Shown here one piece after another: positions 45,001-55,700 of a stretch of 64,000 nt of DNA. The number at the start of each line of letters is the position of its first letter. Positions within the stretch are counted from its first letter, which is position 1. The stretch comes from Charina bottae. Taxonomy: Eukaryota; Chordata; Lepidosauria; Squamata; Charinaidae. Made by a program: the position numbers and the translations under genes. The stretch covers positions 109,113,981 to 109,177,980 of the forward strand of contig JALMGJ010000002.1 of the NCBI GenBank assembly GCA_023362775.1, read 5' to 3'. The notes below the pieces were generated by a model. That model did no database searches. It saw nothing but the letters and a program-made list of their open reading frames with translations, and had not been told where the DNA came from.

Positions 45001-48000
45001 TCTCTGTTCAAACATTGAAGGAAAAGACATTAGCTATTTCTTATAGATAGTAGATTAAATACTAAACTATTTTAATTTCCCCCTTTTTTTGAGAGGTTTA
45101 CAATGCAATGTTAGTTTATTTATATATTGTAAGAGTCACAAATTTCTTCACTCCAAAAGCTCTAGGCAGTATGCAAAAGTAACAATATAATAACAGAATA
45201 TAACAGAATACAAAATAAAACCACAATATAACAGCAACATTCCCACATTTGGCATGGGTTTTAATCCAGCTGTCCTAATCTTTCAAGCTCTCCACAGAGT
45301 CAGGTATTATCCAATTTCCAGAAGGCCATGAGAACGGGGGCCATTCTTCGCTCGGAGGGTTAGCTGTTTCAGAGGAGGGGAGCTCCACAGAGAATGCCTG
45401 CCTCCATGCTCTCTCCTATTGTACCTCCTGATAGAAGGGGGGCAGAGTTTACATGGGATAGGCGGATCTTCCCTACCCTATAGCATACTGGCCTCACTTC
45501 CTCTATATTCTCTTTTAAGCAAGCTCAAAGGCCGAGACAGTTGTGTTTGACAAGGAAAATAGAGCCCATGGCTGTAAATTAAATATAAACACTGAAATAC
45601 TAAGAAAAAATTGATGAATCTGTGTCCCTTGTGTCCCTTTTATTAAAGTTGAAAATGGAGAAATTTTAAGACTTGCAAGTGCTGGTAGAAATGCAGTAGA
45701 ATGCAGTCTTTTGGGAGGAAATGTTTGTCAAAAGAAGTGAAAATGGCTCTAAGTAATAATGTTCTTCTGCTCATGTTGTTATATGGAATTAAATGTTGGC
45801 TATCTCAAGATAAACATAAAAGTTAAAAATAGTGAAAATGAGGTACTTAAGTATGTGTGATAAAACAAAAAAAGATAAAATAAATAGCTGCTGAACAGCA
45901 ATATATACAATTAAAATATGTTAACGCAATATGGCCTGGATCCTTTAACAGCTCCAGAGACACATGAAATATTTGAATGTCTAAGAAATGCCTTATTTGA
46001 AGTAAAACCAACAATTCAATTTTATGTGAGACAAAAACCATGATGGTTAATATTGGCAATGTATATAATTTGCAGAATAAGCAACTGGATTTTCTGATTT
46101 TGGAAAACTAATGGGCCAAGTTTTAAGAAATGTTAAATACAGATAGTCCTCACTTAATGACGGTTATTGGGACCGGAATTTCCATCAAGCAATGAGGTCG
46201 TAAAGTGCGACATCATGTGACCGTGCCACTTAGCAACAGCAGTTCTGGCAGTCCCTGGTTACCATCATTAAGCAAATCACCGGGGTCATTAAGTGAGGAC
46301 CTGATGTGATTGCGACTTCTGTCTTACTGCTGGCTTCCCCATTGACTCTGCTTGTGGGACGCCAGCATGAGAGATCGCAAATCGCAATCACGTGACCATG
46401 GGACACTGCAATGGTCAAAAATCTAGGCCAGTTGCCAAGTGCCAAGTTCCAATCATTCAGTGCTGTCATAAGTTTGAATGGTCGTTGAACAAGTGGTTGT
46501 TAACCAAGGACCACCTGTATACTTATGCCTTAGACATGAAGTTAATTCATTACAAAAAAATCATACCTACTAGACTTTCCAAATAATATTTTAGAAAAGG
46601 GTGGATATCAGATTCTTTTTGTGTTTGTGTTAGCACTGTAAACAAATCTGACTCATATGGTTTCGACCTGTTCTGTTATGACTCCATCAAATCTGTGAAT
46701 ACAACCTTGGGGGAAAAACATAGTAGTTAAAGATATAAATGTGATACTGAATTACATTCCAAAAATATGGAATTTGACACTTTATGGAGAATTACTCAAG
46801 GTAGATGAAAATAAAACAACACTCTAGGTGTCAAAGAGCAGCTTTAAGAGATCTGTTCTTCAACAATTTTTGAAATGTATTATTATAAAGATAAGATGTC
46901 AAAATACATCTTGATACGGTCTAGCTGTTAAAGGCCTGAGCTACTTCTGTATTAATATTATATGGATTTTTATACTCCTTCCTTCTTAGCTCATTTTAAC
47001 CACAATTATGTATATTTTATTGTATTATTACCATGTATTATTACTTGTTAATCTCACTAACTGCTATAAAACAATAAAAAGGGGGGAAGGAAAATATGTA
47101 CCCAAATTTAAACTTACCTTCATTGTTTTTTAAAACTGCTCTTTCACCTTCTAGTTTAGTTTTGCCATAGAGATTTAGAGGATTTGGTGCATCATTCTCC
47201 TTGTATGGAGGGTTTGTTCCATCAAATACATAGTCTGTACTAATGTAGATCAGAAATGCTCCCACTCGAGCTAAATTAGAAAGACATTTATCATAATTAA
47301 ATGTAGCTAAGGGAATATTCCATCTAGCTTTCATTTCTCCAGTATATTATACCACTTAGAAACTTGCTGAATCACACCAAAGACCTTCTATTTAAAATAA
47401 CAATCAGCAGATCCCACAATCCTCCTTTACCAAACCACGTTAATGAAACATTAACTGGCAGAAATTCTTCAACACTGGTCGATCTACCTAAACGTAGAAT
47501 ATCATAGAAAATAATAATGTAACCTAATTTTTAAAACAAATCAATCATTTTTACCTGCTTCTTTTGCTATGATTCCTGAAGCAGTCACATTGAGCTGAGC
47601 AGCAGCATCTGGTTGACTGTCTACAATATCTGGCCTTCTCTCAGCTGCACAATGTATTATCACATGAGGCTGGAAATAATACACCCATATGAGTAAGTTC
47701 ATTCAAACAGGACCACTGAAGTTCTATTTAAATACACAAATACATTCTACCTAAATTCCATATTATATTGCTGCAAGACTAGTTTACCTAAAGTAACAGA
47801 AAAGATTCTAGAAGTATGGTCTTACTTTTAATAAATTCAATACAAGACTATTTTTCTGCAGTACCATTTTTTTCCATTCAAGCATTTCATATAAATAAGG
47901 TCAATATTCTGTTTAAAAACAGAATATTCATGCTACACAATGAATAGGAAATGACAGTATCTAGGAAAACCAGTTAAATTATTGAACAAACAATTCTGAA

Positions 48001-50444
48001 CAGTATGATATTTTTCCTTTCCTCTGAAGATTCTCACCTGAAAATCTTGGATTACACTGTGAATAGCAACAGAATCCAAAAGATTAACTTGTTCAAACAA
48101 AGGTCGAGCTCTACTGTACCCACAGCCAAGAGCGTTCCAATTATTTACTTTAAATTCTTTATAAACAGCTCTGCCAAGGAGTCCAGTGGCACCAGTAATT
48201 AGGACACGTCTATTTGGGATATCAACATCTTCCTGTAAAAAGAAAATATAATCTATAGCCATATCAAATTGTGAATGTTTTCCCCAAAACTGCTGCATGC
48301 TCCTGTACATCTCTATCCCATATTTTTACAAATTAGTTAGACTTAAGTCACAAAATAGCAGCTTCAGTAATAATCTGTGCTGCACAAGAAGTTCAAATAT
48401 TGAAGATAACATACCCATGTACTATGGCTAACAGTATCAGAAGATGACTATAATTTAGAATTATTCATTCCATATTATTAAAATTGATCTCTACAAAAAG
48501 GTTAATTGAAGAATGCATGTATTCTTTTTTTGTTTTACTTTAGACTCTGTCAAAACTGTTTTACATTAAACCTTCCAAGGTGGATTATTTTCTTAAAAAA
48601 ACAAAACATGAAATTGTATTGTCGAAGGCTTTCACGGCCGGAGTTCAATGGCTGTTGTGGGTCTTCCGGGCTGTGTGGCCGTGTTCTGGAAGTTGTGGTT
48701 CCTAACATTTCGCCAGCATCTGTGGCCAGCATCTTCAGAGGGCAGGAGCACAGATAGATTTATAGGTTTATTTATAGATTTATTAAGATAGATCAGAGAT
48801 TTTGCTTCTATCTGTGCTCCTGCCCTCTGAAGATGCTGGCCACAGATGCTGGCGAAACGTTAGGAACCACAACTTCCAGAACACGGCCACACAGCCCGGA
48901 AGACCCACAACAGCCATAAAACATGAAATTACTTTTCTTCACCTATCAACCAGTAGTTTTTCTATCAAGATTCTTCAAAGACAGAAAGGAACACAGAGTT
49001 ACCAAAATCCTGCTGAAGTTTTACCTTCCTTGTTACTATTCCAGGAAGTGTTTCCATTCCAGACTGATCAATGATTTTCAGCTGCTTTCCGGAATTCTAT
49101 CAGCATTATAACTGATAGAATTGTAATTCCAATCGTTTATAAAAGAATTGTTATTGGAATTACAGAACATTAAGGAATAATACTGAGGGGCTTTTTTTAA
49201 TAGTTCTTTTCTTTTTCTACTTTTTTTCCTTTCATGACATGTCTTTTTAGATTGCTGGGTCTGTCTTGCCTTTGCTGATCTGTAAGTTTGTCTGGGGTTC
49301 TATATAACTTAAGAGCAGGGCATAACCGCCCAGGGTCCCTCCTTGCAGGGGAGATGGGCGGGATATAAATATGATGATAGATGGATGCTTTAAAAAAATT
49401 AAGCTGATAAACTAAGGGTTAATGGGATTTCATATCCCAACAAAGCACTTAGACCAGTTTCAAGAAACACACAGTCTGTCCTTGAAGTAGAAAAAGCCCA
49501 AATACCTGACAATTAACAATACCAGCAATTTTTGTGATCATAAGAACTAAGGATTACTTCAAGGCTATGCAACTAAACCTAAATAGTAGAGGATCTCTTA
49601 TTGAAACAGTGAAGAGGAGGGGGGATGCAAATTAATACAATATCTACCTATCCCACCTTAGTCAAGAGAAATAGCCTCCAAGTCCATATAGAGCCCCACT
49701 AGAGAGAAACCTTAGGAATTAAAAAGACAATTACAAGTATATTATTGCTCAATCTTTCATTTGTTTACTAGGCCATGGTAGTGGAACTGTGAATACTTAG
49801 TTTTATGCAACATTAAGACTACAGTTTAACTGTTCGCCTCCCCAGATACGGTATTTTTCACTAAAGCAGCAAGCAGCATTAAATAATCACGTGTATGAAT
49901 GGATTATTTTAATAATTCTCCTCCCATACCGTACTAACTGGGAAAAAGGGAACTCCCTCTAGATCTCACTCCCCAAAGTTTTTACAATTGTTCGGCAAGG
50001 CTGTGCCATCTTGCACACCCGACCTGGCACCCTCCAGCTGAGTTGGACCCCAAGCCCTAAAACCTCCACCGTAACTAATGCTGGCTGGGGATTATGGGCG
50101 TCCTGGTCCAACACATCCAGAGAGCGCCAGCCGGGGGAACACTCCCATAAACACTGGCACGGGAGGAAACCCTCTTGAGCTCAGGGAGATTTGTAAGCCA
50201 ACTCAGATCTGCAGCCTGAAGACTCCCTTAGGCATCGTCCGCCCCCGGCAGAGCAAGGAGGGCGCCGCCGAGCCGAGCCGCCGGGCCGGAAGGGTGAGGC
50301 GGCGCAGAGGAGGCGCGGCCACTTTGTTTACCACGGAGAAGCCAGCGGAGAAGACGAGGGGCCTTGCGAATCCTTCCTCACCTCCTCGAGCCAGCAGCTC
50401 CCCGGCTCAAAATGGATGCGGAGCCCTTTCTCCCACCCGACCAT
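41832..50444 (-). CDS. MAT2B: Methionine adenosyltransferase 2 subunit beta, complete gene (7 coding exons)
   Basis: The encoded protein is the regulatory subunit of cytosolic methionine adenosyltransferase II. It binds the catalytic MAT2A subunit and modulates S-adenosylmethionine synthesis and feedback by the product. Exons on the minus strand: 50444-50382, 48232-48038, 47669-47555, 47270-47118, 44183-43990, 42929-42816 and 42002-41832, all with GT-AG introns and matching phases. They give 334 residues, the length of human isoform 1. It is an extended short-chain-dehydrogenase-like Rossmann fold with GATGLLG at about 35-41 (NADP site), SxDYVFDG near 135-142 and YGKTK at 159-163. The start is the ATG at 50444, in a CpG-rich exon with GSCWLEE like the human N-terminus. 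No damage is seen. Introns carry a MITE and a Penelope-related pair. Confidence 0.97.
42816..42929 (-). CDS. MAT2B: MAT2B coding exon 6
   Basis: 38 codons: [18 protein letters not shown], then [14 protein letters not shown]. Acceptor TTTCCAAG, donor CCA/GTAAGT. Confidence 0.96.
43990..44183 (-). CDS. MAT2B: MAT2B coding exon 5
   Basis: 194 bases: [17 protein letters not shown], then [19 protein letters not shown] and [11 protein letters not shown]. The donor is taken as ATGGTG/GTAAGA, giving Val where human has Leu. Using the GT three bases earlier would drop this residue. Confidence 0.95.
45110..45560 (-). mobile_element. Diverged L2/CR1-like remnant in MAT2B intron 4
   Basis: TTATTTATATATTGTAAGAG and an ACAATATAACAGCAAC block, followed by a region with the distribution of the L2/CR1 ORF2 end on the minus strand (GGAGGGGAGCTCCACAGAG resembles the WNSLP region). 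Tentative. Confidence 0.35.
46140..46517. mobile_element. Mariner/pogo-type MITE in MAT2B intron 4
   Basis: Ends CAGATAGTCCTCACTTAATG and AACCAAGGACCACCTG, with TA at 46138-46139 and 46518-46519. Same family as 15579-16328 but half as long and without the C-rich core. Confidence 0.8.
47118..47270 (-). CDS. MAT2B: MAT2B coding exon 4
   Basis: 153 bases with [17 protein letters not shown] and [12 protein letters not shown], which contains the Tyr159-x3-Lys163 pair of the SDR fold. Acceptor AATTTAG, donor GAAG/GTAAGT. Confidence 0.97.
47555..47669 (-). CDS. MAT2B: MAT2B coding exon 3
   Basis: 115 bases, reading [19 protein letters not shown] then [13 protein letters not shown]. Ends one base into a codon; donor GCAG/GTAAAA. 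The HCAAERRPD block is highly conserved in the family. Confidence 0.96.
48038..48232 (-). CDS. MAT2B: MAT2B coding exon 2
   Basis: 65 codons, phase 0 at both ends. Holds the NADP-binding loop [10 protein letters not shown] and FEQVNLLDS. Acceptor TTTTACAG, donor CAG/GTGAGA. Confidence 0.97.
48616..48917. mobile_element. Inverted pair of Penelope-type terminal repeats in MAT2B intron 1
   Basis: Arms 48650-48757 and 48809-48916 are near-perfect inverted copies of 108 bp. A 13-bp duplication AAAACATGAAATT lies at 48603-48615 and 48918-48930. The left copy has 34 extra bases (48616-48649, GTATTGTCGAAGGC...). Each arm includes CTGAAGA, a GC-rich stretch and GCGAAACG (plus strand 48827-48858), the arrangement of a hammerhead ribozyme core known from Penelope-like elements. 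No protein coding remains. Confidence 0.8.
49320..49385 (+). mobile_element. L2/CR1 tail fragment
   Basis: AACCGCCCAGGGTCCCTCC, GGGGAGATGGGCGGGATATA and a degenerate GATAGATG end: the signature of the L2/CR1 3' UTR only. Confidence 0.55.
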
Positions 50445-50640
50445 CCCTCCTGCCTTGGTCCGGAGGCGCCGCTGCCCGCGTTCAGCTGGACTATCGCGGC
50501 GGCCGTCGCCCAAGGCCCACCCCCTCCTGCAGCCGCGCCGCTGATTGGTCCTTTCCGCCGCGGGAGGCAGGGCTCGGAAGGAGCTATTCACTGCGGACGT
50601 GCGAGCGCCACCCTCCTCCGAGAAAGCAGTTTGTGACCGT
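50240..50640 (-). promoter_or_regulatory. MAT2B: MAT2B CpG-rich promoter and first exon
   Basis: A local rise in CpG around the start codon with a CCAAT box on the minus strand (GGACCAATCAG; complement at 50541-50550), about 100 bases upstream of the ATG, and no TATA box. This is the usual housekeeping-type promoter. The exact transcription start is not visible. Confidence 0.65.
50382..50444 (-). CDS. MAT2B: MAT2B coding exon 1
   Basis: Encodes 21 residues, [12 protein letters not shown] then EPGSCWLEE. The donor is GAGGAG/GTGAGG. An open frame extends upstream, but only this ATG gives the N-terminus known for the family. Confidence 0.92.
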
Positions 50641-50699
50641 TCTTGGCATTCTACAGTCCCGGAAATACTAGATAGAGCCGCAGGGCAATAAATTCATGA

Positions 50700-52600
50700 A
50701 AACATTCTAGCCCCGCCTCCCCTACGAACTGAATGTCCTACTTCTTGTTCTGTCTCAAAACAAAACACTTCTTAGTCAGTGTAACATAACACTACTGATT
50801 TAGTATGTAAGGCAAAATTCAGCTTTATTTCCAAAGCCAGAAATCTTTGCAAATATGGAAACGTGTTGTATGTATGTACAAAAAAACATGGAAAACATGC
50901 GTTAAAAACAGCATGCACAAACTTGCCACCCAGATCAAAATAGGTTGCTTTAAAAACACAGGTAAGAAAGGAATCTGGCAAGGTCTTCAAGTCCAATTAA
51001 AAATGAAATTGCTAACTAAACTAAATTTAGTTTGCATTAACTAACTTCCAGAAACTGCAGAGTAAAACCTGGAAGATAAGCCATTTCAAGTTTGAAATGT
51101 TTTAACAGAAAGGAATAGAACTGGATATCCAGTTCTCCCTCTGGAACTTGCTTTATCTCTGAGAATTAAGCTACTTCCAGAATTCCTCAAACCAGAAGCA
51201 GCTCAGCATGGTCTGAATTGCTGAATTTTGCACATCCATGCAACCATCTTTATTGTATATAAAAACCTGTATACTATCATAAATCTAAGAAAAAGAATTC
51301 TGACATACTCCCTAAGAATCAAAATAATGATTAATAGCATCTTATGGTTAGTAACTTTCAGTGAAAAGATTATACAAGCATATCCTAACAGGTTCAACCT
51401 TCAACGTGAAAACATACATCACATCTAGTCCCGGACTGATCTTCTTCCTCAGTATCTGACCATGCAATTCATATTGCCTTCCCTTGGAGGTATTGGAATA
51501 GGAGACCTGATGCCTGGGCAAAGGTGGTCATGCAAGGCAGGACACAGGATAGACTCTTGCATTACAGGAAGTGCAGCCACAGGGACAAACTGAGGCTATG
51601 ACTACCACATTTAGAAGAGGCAAACTTTGCTGAGATCCTGTTGTGGGACGAGGACTGCCTAGCAGCTGAATGAGCCAGGATGTTATGCTAGTTGTGGCCA
51701 AAAGGAAAGGGGAGAGGCAAGAACAGGGGTCTTTGCAGGTCGTGTTAAAAAATTCAAGATGGTGGCCATGACAGTCTGATTGAAGCTCTGCTACTCCCCA
51801 AAGGCTTACGGAGCTTATGGTTGATCATTGTCGGAATGGAAAGAAAAGCAGCTCCACAGTGAAGTTATAGTAATAAATGTTTATTTCTTAGCATCATCAG
51901 TATTGTAAAAATAAAGAATTGCTCCAGGGTAGTCACATTGAGGATGGGGAAAATCTGCCTTGTTTGTTTTGCTTATGGAAGCTAACCAAATATTGATGTC
52001 TCTTCTTCCATTCTATTATTAGTAAGAATTTCCTTTTGTTTGTTCTCTCCATAGAAGAGGGCATAGATAACAAGTAGGAAACTAAAGGATATAGTTACAA
52101 ACCCAATAATTAAAAAATGGTCCAGCTCAAAAGAAGCATCTTATAATCATGAGGTATCACAAATTCCTCTTAATAAAATGGTGAGCCAAGAATAAAATCA
52201 AGTAACACTGCAACCTAATGTAGATGAATAATCTCTAAAATCAGAGCCATACATATTTCAATTCACAAGCAAAAAAATTCAGTTCACATGCTAATTAAAC
52301 AACAGGAAAAGTTGTAAATTATAAGTTGCATAGTGTTTGAAGGTTAAGTTCTTCCACAACTATGAGCTATTTATGATCATTGAAGCAACTGTTTCAATTT
52401 CAAAAATACTGTACAAAAGTCAGAGTTTAACTATGTAACATACTCTGTGTGTGCGTATAAACAAGTTTCACTAGGTCTTATGTATTGACTCAACTGATGT
52501 AATCTACAAAAATTACTATACACTTAACATTTTATAATTGTGACCTACTGATATTTTAAGATGTAAGTGCTGTGGCCATTTGCATTTTAGATAGTTTAAA
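50700..52600. other. Spacer between HMMR and MAT2B, including probable HMMR 3' UTR
   Basis: The HMMR transcript probably ends here. AATAAA is present on the minus strand at 52617-52622 and at about 51880-51885. No other gene seen. Confidence 0.5.
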
Positions 52601-52739
52601 AGCAATTATTATTTGCTTTATTAAAGAGATATTTAAAGAGAACTTTCTATTATAGAAGTATAGATTGGAGCACACAAGGCAGTAGACAATCGATACTTTC
52701 TTGGAAAGATGAATCTCTCAAGTGTGAATTTGTTCTTGT

Positions 52740-52774
52740 TCAGTAGAGAACAGCTTGATTTTTGTTTCTGTTAC
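52740..52774 (-). CDS. HMMR: HMMR last coding exon
   Basis: Acceptor TTTAACAG, then [11 protein letters not shown] and TGA at 52742-52740. The tail is shorter than the human one, which fits the poor conservation of this end. Chosen because it keeps phase and gives an S-N-x-N start like the human G-N-T-N. Confidence 0.75.
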
Positions 52775-55700
52775 CTGTTAAATAGTGAAAATAAGAAGTT
52801 AATTGAAACTATGATTATTTTTGAATTACAGAAGACTTAGAATTTATTTTATTGTATTTCTGATCTGCACAATAACTGGAATTACTTCCACCAATTAGTT
52901 AATTAAAACATCAATAAAACAATAAATGCATTCATAGCACTGAAAAGATAAGAATAAAACATATTAAAGCTATTCTGCTAGTTAATGCATACATCTAATA
53001 TCAAACTAATTCCCCAAGCACAAATCATTAATATTTATGGAATATACTTATGAATACTCACTTTCTTTAAAAGGTGTTTTGGGAGCAACATTTTCCTTGC
53101 TAGAATGCTGAAAAGCTTTAGAAGGATCAAATCGTCTAATACCCTGAACTTCATTAATTTGATCTTGGAGCTCTCCCCTTGCTTGTTTTTCCTTTGCTAC
53201 TTGGGCACGCAGCTTTAATACCTCCTAAAAGAAAACATCCCAATGCAAGATAAATTCCAGACACTGCAAACGTGACAATACATGTCCCCAGATCAATCCC
53301 AGCAAAAAGTTGAGTGATGTTGTTTTATGAGGTTCAAAACAAAGCATTTTTCCTCTTTCATGCATATCCCTTGTGACATGTGTCCTTCATTTGTCCTTTC
53401 TCCGTTGTCACACATCCAAACTTCCATGCTCTAACCCAAACAAATGTTTTAGAGCCAGTTTGTGCTAACTGTGGTTAGCAAGAAGCCAAGAGTAGATATT
53501 AGCTTAAATGTATAAGAAAAGCTTATATCATAGGAGATAGAAGGAGTGGCTACTGGACCGAGATGGCATCAAGGCGAGAAGCCTTTTTAAAAAAACTCAG
53601 GGGGAAGAACTGGAACGGAGGTTTGGAAAATTTCTGGCAAACAGAATGGAGAAGGTAACAAATGACTGTTGATGAGTTTTAAGACATAGAAAGTTTGGTG
53701 GTAATCCCAGAATGAAATGGGCAGTGCTTATATTGCTGAAAGCTCATTAATTCCAAATGGGCCAAGATCCCCAAAAGGACAAGGATATGTTCTGGAAAAG
53801 CATGCTGAAGACCACAAGAGGGTAAAGAGCACTGAGGGACACTAATGAGGCAGAAGTCACAGCGGAGGTGCCAGAAATTTACTAGTTAGAGAAAGGCCAG
53901 CTGTCAATAATCTCAGAAACTTTGCTATCAATCTCTATAAGCCCTTCCTTAACTCTAGAATTAGGACATAAGTAGAGTTAAAAACAGAGTAATGTGTTAA
54001 TATGTCTATGAAGGTTCTCAGTCATCCAGGTGGAACAGTCTGTGGCTTGAATCATGTCAACTGGATTTCTATTTTCTTAGTGGAAACGTTTCACTCCTTA
54101 TCCAAGGAGCTTCTTCAGTCTGAGTAAAGTTAGTAAGGGAATCCTTAAATATGTTTCTAGGCTGGCTGTGTGACCTTGCACCTGGGGCTAGGTCATGGTT
54201 ATTTTTGAGATGTTTGTTTCTAAGTCCCTTTATCATCTAAAGGAGGATCGTTAAGATTACCCTGCTGCTGTTGAGCTTGTGAAATGGTCTTAATCTTCCT
54301 AGGCACAGAAGACAAAGCAGGAAGGAAGATAGGGGAAAGGTTATGCCTGAGGCCCCCACCTCTATTCAAGGAAGGATTTTCCAAGTTGGCATGAATGGAT
54401 TCCTTGACCCCTCTCTCAAACCACCTATCTTCTCTGTCTAAAATGTGAACATTAATGTCCTCAAATGAGTGTCCTTTTTCCTTTAGATGAAGATAAACTG
54501 CTGACTCTGGTCCTGTGGTGTTACTTCTCCTGTGTTGGGCCATCCTCCTGTACAAAGGTTGTTTGGTTTCTCCAATGTAGAGTTCAGAGCACTCCTCACT
54601 GCACTGGATTGCATACACTACATTGCTTTCCTTGTGTTTTGGAGTTTGATCTTTGGGGTGTACAAGCCTCTGTCTCAGTGTGTTGGTGGGTTTGAAATAT
54701 ACAGGTATGTGGTGTTTGCCAAATATCCGTTTGATCTTTTCAGACACGCCAGCCATGTAAGGAATGACCAGGTTCTTCCGTTTACTCTGAGTCTCAGCCC
54801 TATCTGTCGCTGTTTTAGGTCTGGTAGACTTAGATTTGGTGAAGGCCCAATTTGGATATCCACAGGCCTGCAGAGCTGTTCTCAGATGCTGCTTTTCATT
54901 CTTTTTGGAATCCATGGAGGTGGGGATGGTTTCTGCTCTGTGTGACAATGTCCTGATGACTCCTAGTTTGTGCTGCAGTGGATGGTGGGAGTCAAACATC
55001 AGGTATTGATCTGTGTGTGTGGGTTTCCTGTAGATCCCTATTTCTAGCTTGCCACCGGTCCCAATGAGGACTTCACAGTCTAGGAATGCCAGTCTGTTGT
55101 CCTTGGTGTCTTCTCTGGTGAAGCTAATGTTGGCATCTATAGTGTTTATATGGTCCGTGAAGGCCTGTACTTCCTGGGCCTTGATTTTGACCCAGGTGTC
55201 ATCCACATACCTAAACCAGTGGGTGGGCACCGTTCCCTGGAATGTGTTGAGTGCTTTCTTCTCCACTTCTTCCATGTATAAATTGGCCACAATGGGTGAC
55301 ACAGGAGAACCCATGGCACAGCCGTGTTTTTGTCTGTAAAAGTCACCTCTGTATGTGAAATAAGTGGTGTTAAGACACAGGTCCAGAAGATGGCAGATCT
55401 GGTTTGGGTTGAGATGGCTTCTCCTTTCCAGGGTGCTGTCCTCTTCTAGTCTCTTCCTGACAGCGGATAGAGCATGAGTGGTGGGGATGCTGGTGAAAAG
55501 GGAGGACACATCAAAGGAGACCATAGTTTCATCTGTATCCAGTTTCAGGATCTTTGCTTTGGAAACAAATTCTTCCGAATTATGGATGTGGTGTTCAGAG
55601 TGTCCAACTAGAGGTGCTAGTATGGTAGAGAGGTGTTTGGCAATGTTGTATGTTACCGAATTGATGCTGCTGACTATGGGTCGGAGGGGTGTTCCTTCCT

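Noticed and set aside
49320..49385. Conserved regulatory element in MAT2B intron 1
   Set aside because: The words match the L2/CR1 3' UTR signature found elsewhere in the window.
50078..50671. 197-codon plus-strand frame as a divergent gene next to MAT2B
   Set aside because: It is antisense to MAT2B exon 1 in CpG-rich DNA, has no recognisable domain and is explained by low stop-codon frequency.
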